Source of the DNA: Gnetum montanum
Lineage: Eukaryota; Streptophyta; Gnetopsida; Gnetales; Gnetaceae
Length of the DNA stretch: 64,000 nt
Reading direction: 5' to 3'
NCBI GenBank assembly: GCA_015680685.1
Contig: MNCI01017913.1
Span: 725,465 to 789,464, forward strand
Within the stretch, counting starts at the first letter, position 1. Each line of letters starts with the position of its first letter. The position numbers and the translations under genes are program-made. The notes under the pieces are model-generated. The model made no database searches. It saw nothing but the letters and a program-made list of their open reading frames with translations, and was not told the DNA's origin. This document shows, piece after piece, positions 11,640 to 22,938 of this stretch.

Positions 11640-12588
11640 ATCATCTTAGCTTCTCTTAATTAATCAAATACATCAATCCTAGGTAGAGGATACTAATTCC
11701 TAACTATAATCTAAATTAGTTATTTGTAATCTATACATAACCTTTAACTACGAATCTTTTGGAGTAGGTTCACTCCCATATTAAATCACATTCTAATACT
11801 AAATCTAGATATTATGGAAAGATAATTAATTTGGTAGAAAACTAGAAAACTAGTTATCTTTAATTATTGTAAGAAGATTACAATAGGGTTTAAAAATCCA
11901 TAAAACATCCAAGTACAACCTCTCTCACACTCAAATGATGCTATAGAGAATGAGACTCTATAATCACACAATCACATAATGGCCATTCTCAATGCAAGAC
12001 ATAACCAATAAAGAGTGTATCCCATAACCAGGATTGAGATCTCAATTTACAAGACATAAGAGACACTAGGTCAATACTTAATCAATTAACCAAGAGCTAC
12101 AAACAAACTTATGCAATCTTCACATGTGCTCTCTTGACATCTCATGACATCTCACTCACATATTTCTATTATACAAGCTTAAAACAATCTTATATTTATT
12201 AACCAAGTAAGACAAGAACCCTAGGAAATCTTCCTCAAGCTCAACTTGAAGATACTCCGTTGTTTCCATTTATTTCAATCTTCTCTTGGCTATTTCTAGG
12301 ATTCAAATGATAATTTCAAAAATTCCCTTGCTCATTCAAGTTAGCTTTGGTCTTTTGGGATGTCTCATTATGAAACAAACAATTTTGGGAGATGTCTCAT
12401 TCTTGGCTAAGATGTATCTACTACAACTGGGACATCTCAACCCAACTTGAGATACCTTAGCAACTTGTGAGACATCTCACATTGATTTGGGATGTCTAAC
12501 TTTTGAATGAGACATCTCATCTAAGATGTCTATGAAAAATCTAAAAACATCTCTTGCAAGCTCTCAACTGCTAGTTAAGACATCTCCT
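11640..12588 (-). repeat. Chromovirus 3' LTR, outer part
   Basis: It shares about 70 bp of alignable sequence (from 11758) with 32680-32725, next to the chromovirus gag end. From 12300 it carries many GACATCTC / GAGATGTC motifs in both orientations. The same motif density resumes at 27762-27840, right after the inserted copia LTR, which shows that the two stretches were once continuous. The exact outer boundary near 11640 is uncertain. Confidence 0.5.
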
Positions 12589-13292
12589 TGTTAACCTTTT
12601 GGTATGCCAAAAACTTAAGAAAAATGAAGAACAAAGTATGTTTGTTGTGGATGTTGTATTTATAGGACAAGAACAAGAACTTTACATCATGGACAAAGAC
12701 TCAAGGAAACATGACTATCAAAGTAAAAGACTTCATAGGAAAAATGAGAGCATGGACAAGTACAAAGATGATAAGCTAAATGAGGATTTTTCAGGGATTG
12801 AAAGGAAGATAAATGTATATGTTTATTTTGATTTTTTTGAGGATGATTCTTGGATGTTTTGACATGTTTTAGAGTGTTTTTGGCTCATTTTGACAAGTCA
12901 AGAAGGTTATAGGGTCTATAGGACTTATTTGGAGACATCTGGAGGCTCCTAACATCAAAACGAGTAGTTTTATTTTTGGCACCTACATAATTGACCTCTT
13001 CCAAAAATAGGAAACATTTTCTTTGGAAAGAAGACATCTCCCTAGAGATGTCTCCTTAGAGATGTCCCATTTATAGAAGAGATGTCTCCCTATTTTTAAG
13101 ATTGTTTTTAGAAAGATGTCCCAATCTCAAAGCAGATGTCTACACTTGCTGTTAGGTGACTATTGCATGCAGTCCAAGGCATCGTTGCAAACTTTGATGC
13201 TAAAAGAAGACATCAACTTTCTTGGGAATGTTGCAAGAACTATTCATATTCAAGCTCCTAATTTTCTATTCTTTGAAATTGTAAATTTGCTT
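12589..13292 (+). repeat. Copia solo LTR, left half (interrupted)
   Basis: It begins TGTTAACCTTTTGGT, homologous to the copia LTR start at 26034 (TGTTGACCTTTTGG). The left flank CTCCT (12584-12588) matches CTCTT (27757-27761) after the right half, a 5-bp TSD with one mismatch. It contains hairpins such as GACATCTCCCTAGAGATGTC (13031-13050). The LTR resumes at 27233 after the 13.9-kb copia element inserted into it. The 87-aa frame at 12599-12862 is an accident of this LTR. Confidence 0.8.
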
Positions 13293-14448
13293 TATTGACA
13301 TTTTGGTGTGTTAAAACGTTAAGTAAAATGGAATCAAAGGTTGTTTATATGGTTGTTGTGTTTGTAGAATAAAGTACATGAAAAACCAAGATGAGAAGAC
13401 AATGAACAAACTAGTGAGCTCAAAGTTAAATGTCATCCACAAGGTCTCAAGTAAACATGCAAGAATTCAAAGAACATGCACAAGGACCAAATAACTTACA
13501 AGCAAAGTTAACATCATTGAAGCATGCGGAAGTGCAAGATTGTGAACAAGGAATGAAGAGATCAAAATGCAAAGGAAGTAAAGAAAGATGTCTATAAGAA
13601 ACAGTAAATGTCTTGGCAGAATTTGAGGTAGCACAAGCAAAGACATCTCTGCAAAATAATTGACGTCTTTCACTAGACAAAGGCATCTTCCTAGAATGAA
13701 GGCTAGTTATAGAAAGACATCTTTCACTAGACAAAGAAGTCTTCCTAGAATGGAGGCTAGATGTAGAAAGACATCTCAGCCATGAAGAAGATGACTTTGA
13801 TGATCATTAACTAGCCATTGCACGAGTTTCAAGGTGAATTTAAAGACATAGTAGTTATAAGAAGACATCATTCTTATTGGAAAAAGTGCAAGATTTTGAC
13901 AATCATTGTGTAATCATTTGATAATCATTGTTGCTCCACATTGTATTATCTTTTGTCTGTTGTAAAGTGACTTGTACCTCAAGTACAAGGATCAACAAAC
14001 TAAGTTGCATTCATCCTTTGTAATTATTATTCTCTTCTATTACCCTGTAGGGTTGATGTGCTTCTTGTGGGAAGGCATCTTGCTTGAGCTTGTTGGGATC
14101 TTATAGGATTGAGTGTTAGTGTAGCACCACAACACTCTAGAGTAGAGCTCAAGATTGTAAAGGTTGTGGAATCCAAGAAACCACATACTAAACTTGTTAG
14201 GACCTTGTGAGGTTGAGTGGATTTGTAGCATTGAATCACTGAAGAGCAAAGCTTAGAGCCTGTACAGAGTGTGGTACCCTTCAAACCACATTTGAGAGCA
14301 ACAAAGTCTAAAGGTGTGCTTATGAATTACCCTTTGAGTGTGTACTACCCAAGTTGGGAAACCATGTTGAATTTGGTGTGTGTGCTTTGTCCCAAAGAAT
14401 TTTTGGGGAACTTATTCATCCCCATCCTTCTAAGTTCAATGATCCACA
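13293..14448 (+). repeat. Copia 5' LTR
   Basis: It aligns over its whole length with 26034-27227: starts (TATTGACATTTTGG versus TGTTGACCTTTTGG), the TTGTACCTCAAGTACAA segment near 13971-13987, and ends (ATGATCCACA). It includes several AGACATCTTTCACTAGACAA repeats (13650-13760). Confidence 0.9.
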
Positions 14449-14450
14449 AG

Positions 14451-14470
14451 TGCTATCAGAGCTTGGTACT
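14451..14470 (+). promoter_or_regulatory. Copia primer-binding site, initiator-Met type
   Basis: TGCTATCAGAGCTTGGTAC lies two bases after the LTR. It differs by one base from the TGGTATCAGAGC complement of tRNA-iMet. Confidence 0.85.
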
Positions 14471-15240
14471 CTTCTTTGTCATCAACAACTTCAATAGTGA
14501 GGAGGGGACATCTTACATAAAGCTACCCATGTTTGATGGATTTGAATTTGCCTATTGGAAAGTTAGAATGCAAAGATTCTTTGAATCCATGGAGTTTGAA
14601 GTTTGGGAGTCAATCCTTGAAGGTTATGATTTACTTATAGATAGCTCCACTTGCATCATCAAGCATTGCAACAAATGGACACAAGAGGTGAAAGATAAGT
14701 TCATGTTTGATTCTAAAGAAAAGAATTATTTATATTTCACCTTAAATAAATCTAAATTTAAAAAAGCAGCAGGAAGTAAAACGACCAAAGAAATTTGTAA
14801 AACTTTAGAAGCTAATTATGAAGGAATGTCTATTGTTAAATAATCTAAATTGTTAATTTTGCAAAGAAAATATTATAAACTCAAAATGATAGAAGGTGAG
14901 AAAATAAAACATTACTTTTATAGAGAAAATGATATTATTTTAGCTATTAGAGGTATAGGTAAATATTTTCTTGAGAGTAACATCATCATCAAAATGATTA
15001 GAAATCTTCAACCAGAGTTCAGAATAAAGGTCATAACTATGGAATAGATCAAAGATTTCTTTGCTCTAAAATTTGAGGAACTTCAAAGTGCTCTCATCAT
15101 GTATGAAATGAATCTCATAAGTAAAGGAGCCATCCAAGAAAGACTAATTACCCTAAAGGCTACCTCCAAGGACCAGGAGCTCAATGAGCATGAAGAGGGT
15201 AGTGAAGATAAGATTGCATTTCTCTCAAATAACAAGAAGT
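14470..15240 (+). pseudogene. Copia gag (UBN2-like)
   Basis: Frames 14271-14843, 14850-15047 and onward to 15240 read through in one register with stops at 14841 and 15045. Motifs typical of copia gag are KLPMFDGFEFAYWKVRMQRF, the FESMEFEVW block and a LQRKYYKLKMIEGEKIKHY block, equivalent to the TKFEELRM helix. A relic CCHC knuckle follows near 15340-15375 (CGGIGHMASKC), its first Cys replaced by a stop. The first 60 residues of the 14271 frame are LTR sequence, so the true start is not defined. Gag would form the particle. Confidence 0.8.
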
Positions 15241-16480
15241 AATAAAGGAGCATTTTAGCAAAGACCCTATCTATTCAAAGGTAGAGAAAGAGGTAAAACA
15301 TTTTGAATTCTAACTTAGATTTCTCTTCTATAGAATATTAGGTTTGTGGAGGAATAGGCCATATGGCCTCTAAATGTCCTAGTGATAGTAGGGTTCAACC
15401 ATAGAACAAGTTCAATGATGAAGCATAAAAAAATACCAACTTTTATACAAGTTGGGATGATGGTGAGTAGAGTGAAGAAGAAGCATGCAATTCTTCCAAA
15501 GATTCACAACCTATATGCATGGCACTTATAGATGAAAACTCCTCACATATGGTTGAACAAGGGGGTAAATGTGATGAAAGGTATAGTGAACTTAGAGAAG
15601 AAATTTTTATTTTACATTATTTGATTAAGAAGGCAAAGAAATTTGTAATTTCTTAGCTAGATGCTATCCACTTTGAAGTGAAAGAAGAGATCTCAAATAT
15701 AAAAGTTGAGATTCAACATCTAACCTTTTTTAATAGGGATTGCAGAAAGATTGAAGAAGAAGAGACTCCTAAAAAATGGTCAAAAGAATTTGGAGAAAGT
15801 CACATATGAAAATTCAAGCTCAAGCATAGTTAGGTTTGATAATATTTCTCATGAGGAGAATACTTTTTTTATGTGCAAAAATTGTGGTAGTAAGCAAACC
15901 CTTAACTATTCTCATGATGATCAAAACAAGATTGATGCTTGATCTTGTCAGACTTTGGTAAGGAAATTGTTTAGGCACTCATAGTTGAAAATGAAGAGAA
16001 GTGAAGAATTGAAAATAATGTAATATGTAATCAAGGGTTCTATCATAAAGGAACTAAACAAATAGAGCCATCACATACATGGTCTAATGAAAGAGAGCCT
16101 AAGGACAAGGAGGTACTTCATGATATGGGACCTGTTCTCAAACTCCATTAATCTTCTCTTCTCATCTGCAAGCAAGGTAAGTGAAGGTAAGTTTCCATCT
16201 CTTTGCTTGCTAGTTAATTTATAAGTATATGATTTGAAAAGTCCAAATTGTTTGTGTCTTGTCTAGATTAATGTTCGAATAATTCTTTAGAACATCTCTT
16301 ATATTTATTTTGAGCATGATGCAATTCAGTTTATTAAACTATGTAGTGTAGTAGTTGTATTGAGTTCTTTTGGGCCTATATATTGTAATAAATTTAGTTT
16401 GTTTTGTCTTTCTTTCTATCTTGCATGATCTGCTTCTAAGCCCATGTCCTTTAGAATATTTTTTCTATTTATGAGACAAG
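15241..16480 (+). pseudogene. Copia interior after gag, no pol recognised
   Basis: A 63-aa frame (15751-15942) contains MCKNCGSK and may be the end of gag. The rest (15943-16480) has no frame of note and no RT, integrase or protease motif. Confidence 0.5.
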
Positions 16481-16485
16481 ACAAG

Positions 16486-17260
16486 TGATGAGTGGCGAGG
16501 TACCCCTACACTCAACCATAGGAAATGAGCGTAGCATGCGCGATTTGGTCGAACTTCGTAGATGGACTAGTTGTGGCACCTAGACAGTTATCCTTAGGTT
16601 GCAGTTCGCTGTCTTCCCACCTAGACTAGTATTATATTTGTCACATATGGTTTAGTCTAGAGTGAGGTGTATGATATGTTCCTAATCTAACGCTACTCCT
16701 GAAGCAATGGAATATAATATTAAATTAACTAATCTAAGAGAGAGAGAGAGAGAGAGAGAGGATAAGAGAATCTAATCTAGCCTAAGTGTGATGAGCATTC
16801 ATCCTTAATCATNCTTAAATGCTCGTGATTAAATCGTACTCATTCCACATTACTAGGAGATAAGGGTGAAGAGAGATTAATCATCTAGGAAAGCAATTAA
16901 ACATTCATCAGTAATTAAATCCTATTTAGCTTAGTCCACATGCTGCAAGGTTTATCAGAAAGTTCATCTTTATTACCACACGCAAATATGTGCTTAGGTA
17001 TAATTCGCTCGAATAGAGATCCGTTCACTTTGAGACTCCTACTGCGGGCACATGGAAATTATTCTAACTCTAGAATGGAAAAATGGCAAGAGTTTAGCTA
17101 AGGTCTAAATCTAGATGAGAACAAGGGAGAGCTGCCTCTTATTTATAGACTTGGCGGCGGATCGTGATATTGCGTACGCGATATTGTAGGGGATGTGATA
17201 TCGCGACGGCCGCGATATTGCGTACACGTTATTGTGGCTTATGCGAATCGTGTCTCATCA
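16486..17260 (-). repeat. E2 3' LTR
   Basis: 775 bp against 885 bp for its partner. The difference is almost all one missing block of about 100 bases at the single N (16813), which is a probable assembly collapse. (AG)n at 16737-16760. TATA box (TATAAAT, minus) at 17141-17147. U3 has repeated GCGATATCGC / CGCGATATTGC motifs at 17160-17232. Confidence 0.92.
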
Positions 17261-19140
17261 TACCCCCATGACTGAATGAAAACTCGTCCTTGAGTTCCTT
17301 ATAATAATATTGGGAAGGTATGGAATTATTGGGGGGAATGGAACTAATGGGATGACATGTGAACGGATCATCATTATAAGACTTGACAAAACTGGTGTTC
17401 ATGATAACAAGGGTGAACACCTTATTACATTGACATCAGACATCATTTGGTAGCTGAGAAAGAGAGAAAGAAAGAAGTGTTGCTACTGCCAATGCCAAGA
17501 TTGCACCTTTCGTTGTCCATCTGTAAGCACCCCATCGATCTTGCTCCTTGCATAGCTGCTTTTAGCACTGCTCCATTTCAAGTGTTCATTCCAGATCCGG
17601 TCCGTTGTTGCATGATCACCATCTGCACACACAACACAATCTTATATTAGCAAGGGTAAATGAATCATCATGTAATTGATACCTTGCTTTAGTGTAAGTC
17701 CATTGGTTGAGTTGTGGTATGATCGATACAGATTTGGAGATATAATAATGGTGGCTGCCGAAGGTGTAGGGGCTAGGAGAAAATCGAAAAAATTGGATCC
17801 CTGTACCCCCATGACTAATCGTGAACCCTCGGTAGCGATAGAATGGAAAAAGAAAAGGAATAAGAAAGATGAAGAAAAAGAGACAACTATAACACCAGTG
17901 AAGTGGATGTGATGATGGAAATGAGCAAAATAAAATAGATTGCAAAAATGTTAGGGAAAAGAAGGTAATTGGTGCACCAAATAGGGATGTCAATGGGTCC
18001 TCCCCAAAGCAGGCTCATGCCCTTAATGCCCTGACAAACCCATATTCAAAGAGTCCGTAGGCTCTAGGAATGTCATTTAGAACAAGAGTTAAAGTCTTAA
18101 CCACAAGAATTTACCTAAAAGAAAACAATGCATCAACCAAAATATACACTAATGATACAACCGACAATGAGGTGAACAATGGAGAGAAGGGTGGAGAGAA
18201 GAGAATGGAATGGAATTCGAAGAACAAGGTGGTGTACAACCCCTTGTGGAGTTAATGATTAATGTGACTTGGTAAATCTCATTCTAACTCCGGCCTCAAA
18301 CCAACCACATCTAGTGACTTTGCATCAATGCATTTGGCCTATCCATCCACTTAAATAACAAGGATGCATCTCCAAAGAGCCACCACCATTTCGACGAAAC
18401 AAAGGAGGAGAGAATGGGAAGCGAGAAGGGCCTTAGTTAGAGGGAACATTTTAGTTCCATAACTAGTGCTTGTAGCCCAAGGGATTATTTTTTCTAAGGG
18501 GTGTGCTTTGAATTCTCACTTTTTTTTTNNNNNNNNNNNNNNNNNNNNNNNNNNNNNNNNNNNNNNNNNNNNNNNNNNNNNNNNNNNNNNNNNNNNNNNN
18601 NNNNNNNNNNNNNNNNNNNNNNNNNNNNNNNNNNNNNNNNNNNNNNNNNNNNNNNNNNNNNNNNNNNNNNNNNNNNNNNNNNNNNNNNNNNNNNNNNNNN
18701 NNNNNNNNNNNNNNNNNNNNNNNNNNNNNNNNNNNNNNNNNNNNNNNNNNNNNNNNNNNNNNNNNNNNNNNNNNNNNNNNNNNNNNNNNNNNNNNNNNNN
18801 NNNNNNNNNNNNNNNNNNNNNNNNNNNNNNNNNNNNNNNNNNNNNNNNNNNNNNNNNNNNNNNNNNNNNNNNTGTTGCAAAACAAAAACTTAAAAGACAA
18901 AAAGATAAAACAATAAATTAAAAGGTGAAAAAATGGAAAACAAAAAGTTGAAAAATTAAAGAATCAGAAAAATATTTATTAATTCTGTGTTGTTAGAATG
19001 GAGGATACCCCCCATACCAAAATGGTTGAGCATGACTAGAATTAATAAATGGAAGATTAGGATCCTTGCATATTGGAAATATTGGGACCTGGTCATACTG
19101 ACCCCATTGGGGTTCACACACTTGAGTATAGTAATCATAG
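17261..19140 (-). other. E2 3' untranslated region with assembly gap
   Basis: Non-coding. It aligns in blocks with E1 600-1900 and E3 34598-35312 plus 54574-55690. Polypurine AGTCATGGGGG motifs (minus) lie at 17261-17274 and near 17801. The frames of X residues across the gap are artefacts. Confidence 0.75.
18529..18872. other. Run of 344 N (assembly gap)
   Basis: N from 18529 to 18872. It starts after a T-tract that in E1 (1360-1374) is followed by TGTGTGAGAACC. The gap is inside the E2 3' UTR. Confidence 0.99.
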
Positions 19141-19144
19141 TGGG

Positions 19145-21413
19145 TCAATTTATAAGATGTAGTTTTCGGATAATGAGTTGATCCACTAGGATAATTGGGA
19201 GCGGTAGATGGTATGCAAGGATCAGGATGTCACCCTCCATGGCTATATTCATTGGGTCGTATGGTTGTTGGAGTGTTAAGTGGTGGCCTTGATGAGGTAA
19301 CATGAGGCATTGGGTTTGAAGAGGAAGATGCACCACAGTGTCGGTTTTGTGTTGAGTTGGCGGATGCAGTGGTTCCTGAACTATGGTGTCCCTTTCAACG
19401 GTCATGTCTAAAGAAGGGACGCTTTCGATGTTGTGAAGGACCTCCACTGTTGTTGGGAGTAGTAGCACAAGTAACGTTTGTGGGTTGGTGCTATGGTGCA
19501 AAAACTTCAAGAACAGTTGGTGGGGATGTAGAAGGAGGGAAAGGACGAGAATGTTGAAAATTAGGAGAAATGTGAGGTACAAAAGGTGGTGGTTGTGTTG
19601 AGGACATGGGATGATAGTATGGAGGAGAATGAGAATGCGGCTGTGATGTAGGAGGTGGTTGATAGTATTGAGGAGAATGAGGTTGAGGATAAGTGTAATA
19701 AGTGTAAGGCACATGAGGGGGTGATCTTGTTGGAGAGGACATGGATGGATAGTACTCGGGAGAATGATAACGATGAGTTGAGGTAGAGGATGATGAGCTT
19801 GATGGAGAAATAAAGTGTTGAACATAATAATAAGCATTTGGCATTGGGACTTATGAAGGGCATGATCTAGTTGGCGGTGGCCTTCCCCATGACTGAGATT
19901 TTTTCCACTGTGGTTCAACTGGATATTTCTGTATGAAATTTGAATGTAACATTCCTCCCCAATGCTCATGTAAATGTGACAAGACTGGGCATTGGTCCTT
20001 GGGATGATCGTACAGACAGACATTACATTGATATGTGAAATTGACAGTTGAGCTCTTATTCTTATGATCTTCTACCCTTTGTTTCGATTGTTGCGTGGTG
20101 TCCCGTCCTGTTTCTCGGTTTGGCGTAACTCTTCCTTTGATGATGTTGGAATATTCTCCACATTTTTCATGTACCCAGTTTGCCATCTTATTGACCTTTG
20201 CCTCAAATTCATCTAATGATTGTAGGATGGGCAAAGATTATTTCACCTCCTTGAAGTGAGTGGATTTCTCCTCTTTATGATTATGGACCCTTGTTAAGTT
20301 GAGATTTTGGTCCTGTTGAGAACATTCAACATTCTCCCATTTGGCTAGTTCTCCTTCTTCTTTTGCTACTTACTTAATAAGCTCTTGAAGTTGATGGGTT
20401 TGTAGCTCATATAGTTGACCTCGGGTGTACATCCCTAGGGTCTCTCTTGTTTCATTATGCAGCCCATCAATGATATGATTCATTAGCCTTTCTTTGGAGA
20501 ACTCATGGCCTGGACAGTTGTTTAACAGTGTGTAATATCTTTCTAAAGCCATGTCCAAGGGTTCATGTTGTGCTTGTTTCCACTCTTGGATTTGTTTCCT
20601 TAAGGCTGACACTCTTGTGTAGGTTTCATATCTTTCATTAAAAGCTTCTACCATTGTTGGCCAACGTCATACTGAATTCGATTTTAACGATCTATACCAT
20701 ACTTTTGCTTGGCCAACGAGTGTCATAGGGAAGAGCTTAAGTTTTTGCTAGCCGTTATCAATGTTGTTCCATGCGCAAGCATCGTAGAAGGGTTGTAAAT
20801 GATGTTGTGGATTTGAATCATAGCCTCCTAGAAACTTGGAAAAGTTGTTTAAATCGAGCGTGGGTAGACGGCTCTCTTTACGATGCCTACGTGAGATTCG
20901 AATAGCCTCTTGTATTTGCGTTAGGCTCTTAGTGGCCAGTAGGGGTTCATCATCATCAGGGAAATTTTGCGTTCATGTGTTGGGATGATGTTGCCTTTGT
21001 TTATGTTGGCGTTTTTTATTTTCTTTGTGAGCTCAATTTTTAGTTCTACGCTGACCCCTTGAAAGATAGTCATCCATATCACAATTTGACGTTGAAGGAG
21101 TGGAGGAAGAGAAGTAACTATAAAACTTGTTATGACTTTTGTAAGCCTTCCAATCATCCCCAAGCAAATTCTTGTTAATTATTGAGAAGGTCCTAGGCCT
21201 TTTGGGCCTCCTCGTTCTATGGGATGTCTCATCCTCACTAGAGGTGTAAGAGTTGGATGACGAGAGTCTTTGAGTATCATTGGGGTGTTCATAAACATAG
21301 GGAACTCCTGCATAAGGTTGAGTACTCCAATCTTCATTTTCAGCTAATTCGTTGGTTCTCTAATGAATTTCCTCACTAAGTGTGGCATTATCATGGTCTT
21401 GTAGGAGGGCCAT
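19145..21413 (-). pseudogene. E2 gag, long and nearly open
   Basis: The start at 21413 (MALLQDHDNATL) gives a frame with only a few stops over about 2.2 kb. The capsid part at 20890-20370 has FLGGYDSNPQHHLQPFYDAC, LKLFPMTLVG and the helix-rich MVEAFNERYETYTRVSAL segment. At 20234-19851 there is a charged helix and the zinc knuckle CNVCLYDHPKDQC, spaced CX2CX3HX4C, one residue shorter than the canonical CX2CX4HX4C. After the knuckle comes an unusual Tyr/Pro/Ser/His-rich tail (19844-19491). N-terminal residues differ from E1, E3 and E4, so gag exchange or divergence occurred. Function: RNA packaging and particle assembly, with pol supplied by relatives. Confidence 0.85.
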
Positions 21414-21527
21414 TGTTGTGTGTGAAATTACGTGTGACTTTTAATAATTATTTCTTTCTAAAAGATATATCGTTAAGTTCTTTACAGTGAGCTTGTATGA
21501 TATAACTAATCTAGAGAACTAGCACCG

Positions 21528-21545
21528 TCCTCGGCAACAGCGCCA
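21528..21545 (-). promoter_or_regulatory. E2 primer-binding site, tRNA-Asp type
   Basis: The minus strand reads TGGCGCTGTTGCCGAGGA next to the LTR, close to the tRNA-Asp complement. Confidence 0.85.
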
Positions 21546-21546
21546 A

Positions 21547-22431
21547 TGATGAGTGGTGAGGTAGCCCTACACTCAACCATACGAAATGAGCGTAGCACAC
21601 GCGATTCGATCGAACTCCGCAGATGGACTAGTTGTGGCACCTAGATAGTTATCCTTAGGTTGCAGCTCGCTGTCTTCCCACTTGGACTAGTATTATATTT
21701 GTCACATATGGTTTAGTCTAGAGTGAGGTGTATGATATGTTCCTAATCTAACACTACTCCTGAAGCAATGGAATATAATATTAAATTAACTAATCTAAGA
21801 GAGAGAGAGAGAGAGAGAGAGAGGATAAGAGAATCTAATCTAGCCTAAGTGTGATGAGCATTCATCCTTAATCATCCGTACACATCCTGAACTTCGTGCA
21901 CGACTGCCACTGGGATCACGAAGCGCAGATCCTAGGTACACTACTAGGTTACCAAGTAGTCACACTTAAATGCTCATGATTAAATCGTACTCATTCTGCA
22001 TTACTAGGAGATAAGGGTGAAGAGAGATTAATCATCTAGGAAAGCAATTCAACATTCAATAGTAATTAAATCCTATTTAGCTTAGTCCACATGCTGTAAG
22101 GTTTATTAGAAAGTTCATCTTTATTGCCGCACGCAAATGTGTGCTCAGGTACAATTCGCTCGAATAGAGATTCATTCACTTTGAGAATCCTATTGTGGGC
22201 ACATGGAAATTATTCTAACTCTGGAATGGAAAAATGGCAAGAGTTTAGCTAAGGTCAAAATTTAGATGAGAACAAGGGAGAGTCGCCTCTTATTTATAGA
22301 CTTGGCGGTGGTCCGCGATATTGCGTATGTGATATCGCAGGGGACGACGCGATATCGCGTACGCGATATTGCAGGGGATGCGATATCGCGATGGCCATGA
22401 TATCGTGGCTCATGCGAATCGCGTCTCATCA
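21547..22431 (-). repeat. E2 5' LTR
   Basis: 885 bp, TGATGAG...CTCATCA. (AG)n at 21798-21823. TATA box at 22292-22298. U3 (22313-22410) carries about seven GCGATATCGC-like palindromes, including perfect CGCGATATCGCG (22348-22359) overlapping CGCGTACGCG (22356-22365). Confidence 0.92.
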
Positions 22432-22436
22432 ACAAG

Positions 22437-22938
22437 CCTTTGAAAATTCCATAAATATTATTGATTGAAGACCTTAGTCTCCACATTTGATCTTAATGTT
22501 GATCTATAATTGTAGTGCTTTAGTGATCTACAATGTTTATGAGTTGATCTTAAAAGCCCAAGAAAAGCTACACATGTGTAGGGGGAGCCTATTCCTTATT
22601 ATTCATCATCATCTTGGATGTCATGAATATAGGGAGAGTCTTTGAAGACTTTAGCCAAGAAATACTCAAATAGAAAAATATCATAAAATCAGCAAGAATT
22701 CATGTCATGCAAGGGTATGGTATAGTATTATAGGTAAATGAAGGATTAACTCTTGGTTAGGATGCCTTACAAACATTTTAATAATGTGATATCTTTTGGT
22801 TACTATTGAAACATCTTGCTAAAATATCCTTGACTATTTTTGGGAATTTACTTGTCTTTATTTGGTATTTATCCTTCATGAGAATTTGTTTTAACAAAGT
22901 GTATCTTTTCTTCCTTGCCATATAATTACCTTCATAAT
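22437..22938 (+). other. Copia interior between the two nested insertions
   Basis: Non-coding. It contains GTGTAGGGGGAGCC (22577-22590), a purine-rich stretch like those found after pol in SIRE-type copia elements. Confidence 0.5.

Larger units (their letters stand above)
8521..11640. other. AT-rich relic DNA without recognisable genes
   Basis: No convincing coding frame; the 81-aa minus frame at 10965-11210 has no family signature. Contents that can be named are a possible tRNA-derived SINE (8830-9005) and a diverged direct repeat (9262-9441 and 9552-9725). The rest has the composition of old transposon debris. Confidence 0.5.
16486..22431 (-). mobile_element. E2: complete Athila-related gag-only LTR element
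   Basis: Both LTRs (21547-22431 as 5', 16486-17260 as 3'), a tRNA-Asp-like primer site, a nearly open gag and a polypurine tract (AGTCATGGGGGTA on minus, 17261-17271) are present. There is no protease, RT or integrase between gag and the 3' LTR, apart from what a 344-base N run could hide, which is too short for pol. E2 is therefore a structurally complete non-autonomous element. Its 3' UTR aligns with E1 and E3. It inserted into the copia interior with TSD ACAAG. Confidence 0.92.
16481..22436. other. Target-site duplication ACAAG flanking E2
   Basis: ACAAG at 16481-16485 and again at 22432-22436, directly outside the TGATGAG...CTCATCA ends of E2. The perfect match makes E2 one of the younger insertions here. 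Confidence 0.95.

Noticed and set aside
12599-12862. 87-aa plus-strand frame as a gene
   Set aside because: It lies in the left half of a copia solo LTR and aligns with LTR sequence at 26040-26200, where the frame is not kept.
18463-18921. Open frames of 128-151 codons on both strands
   Set aside because: They are runs of X across the N gap.
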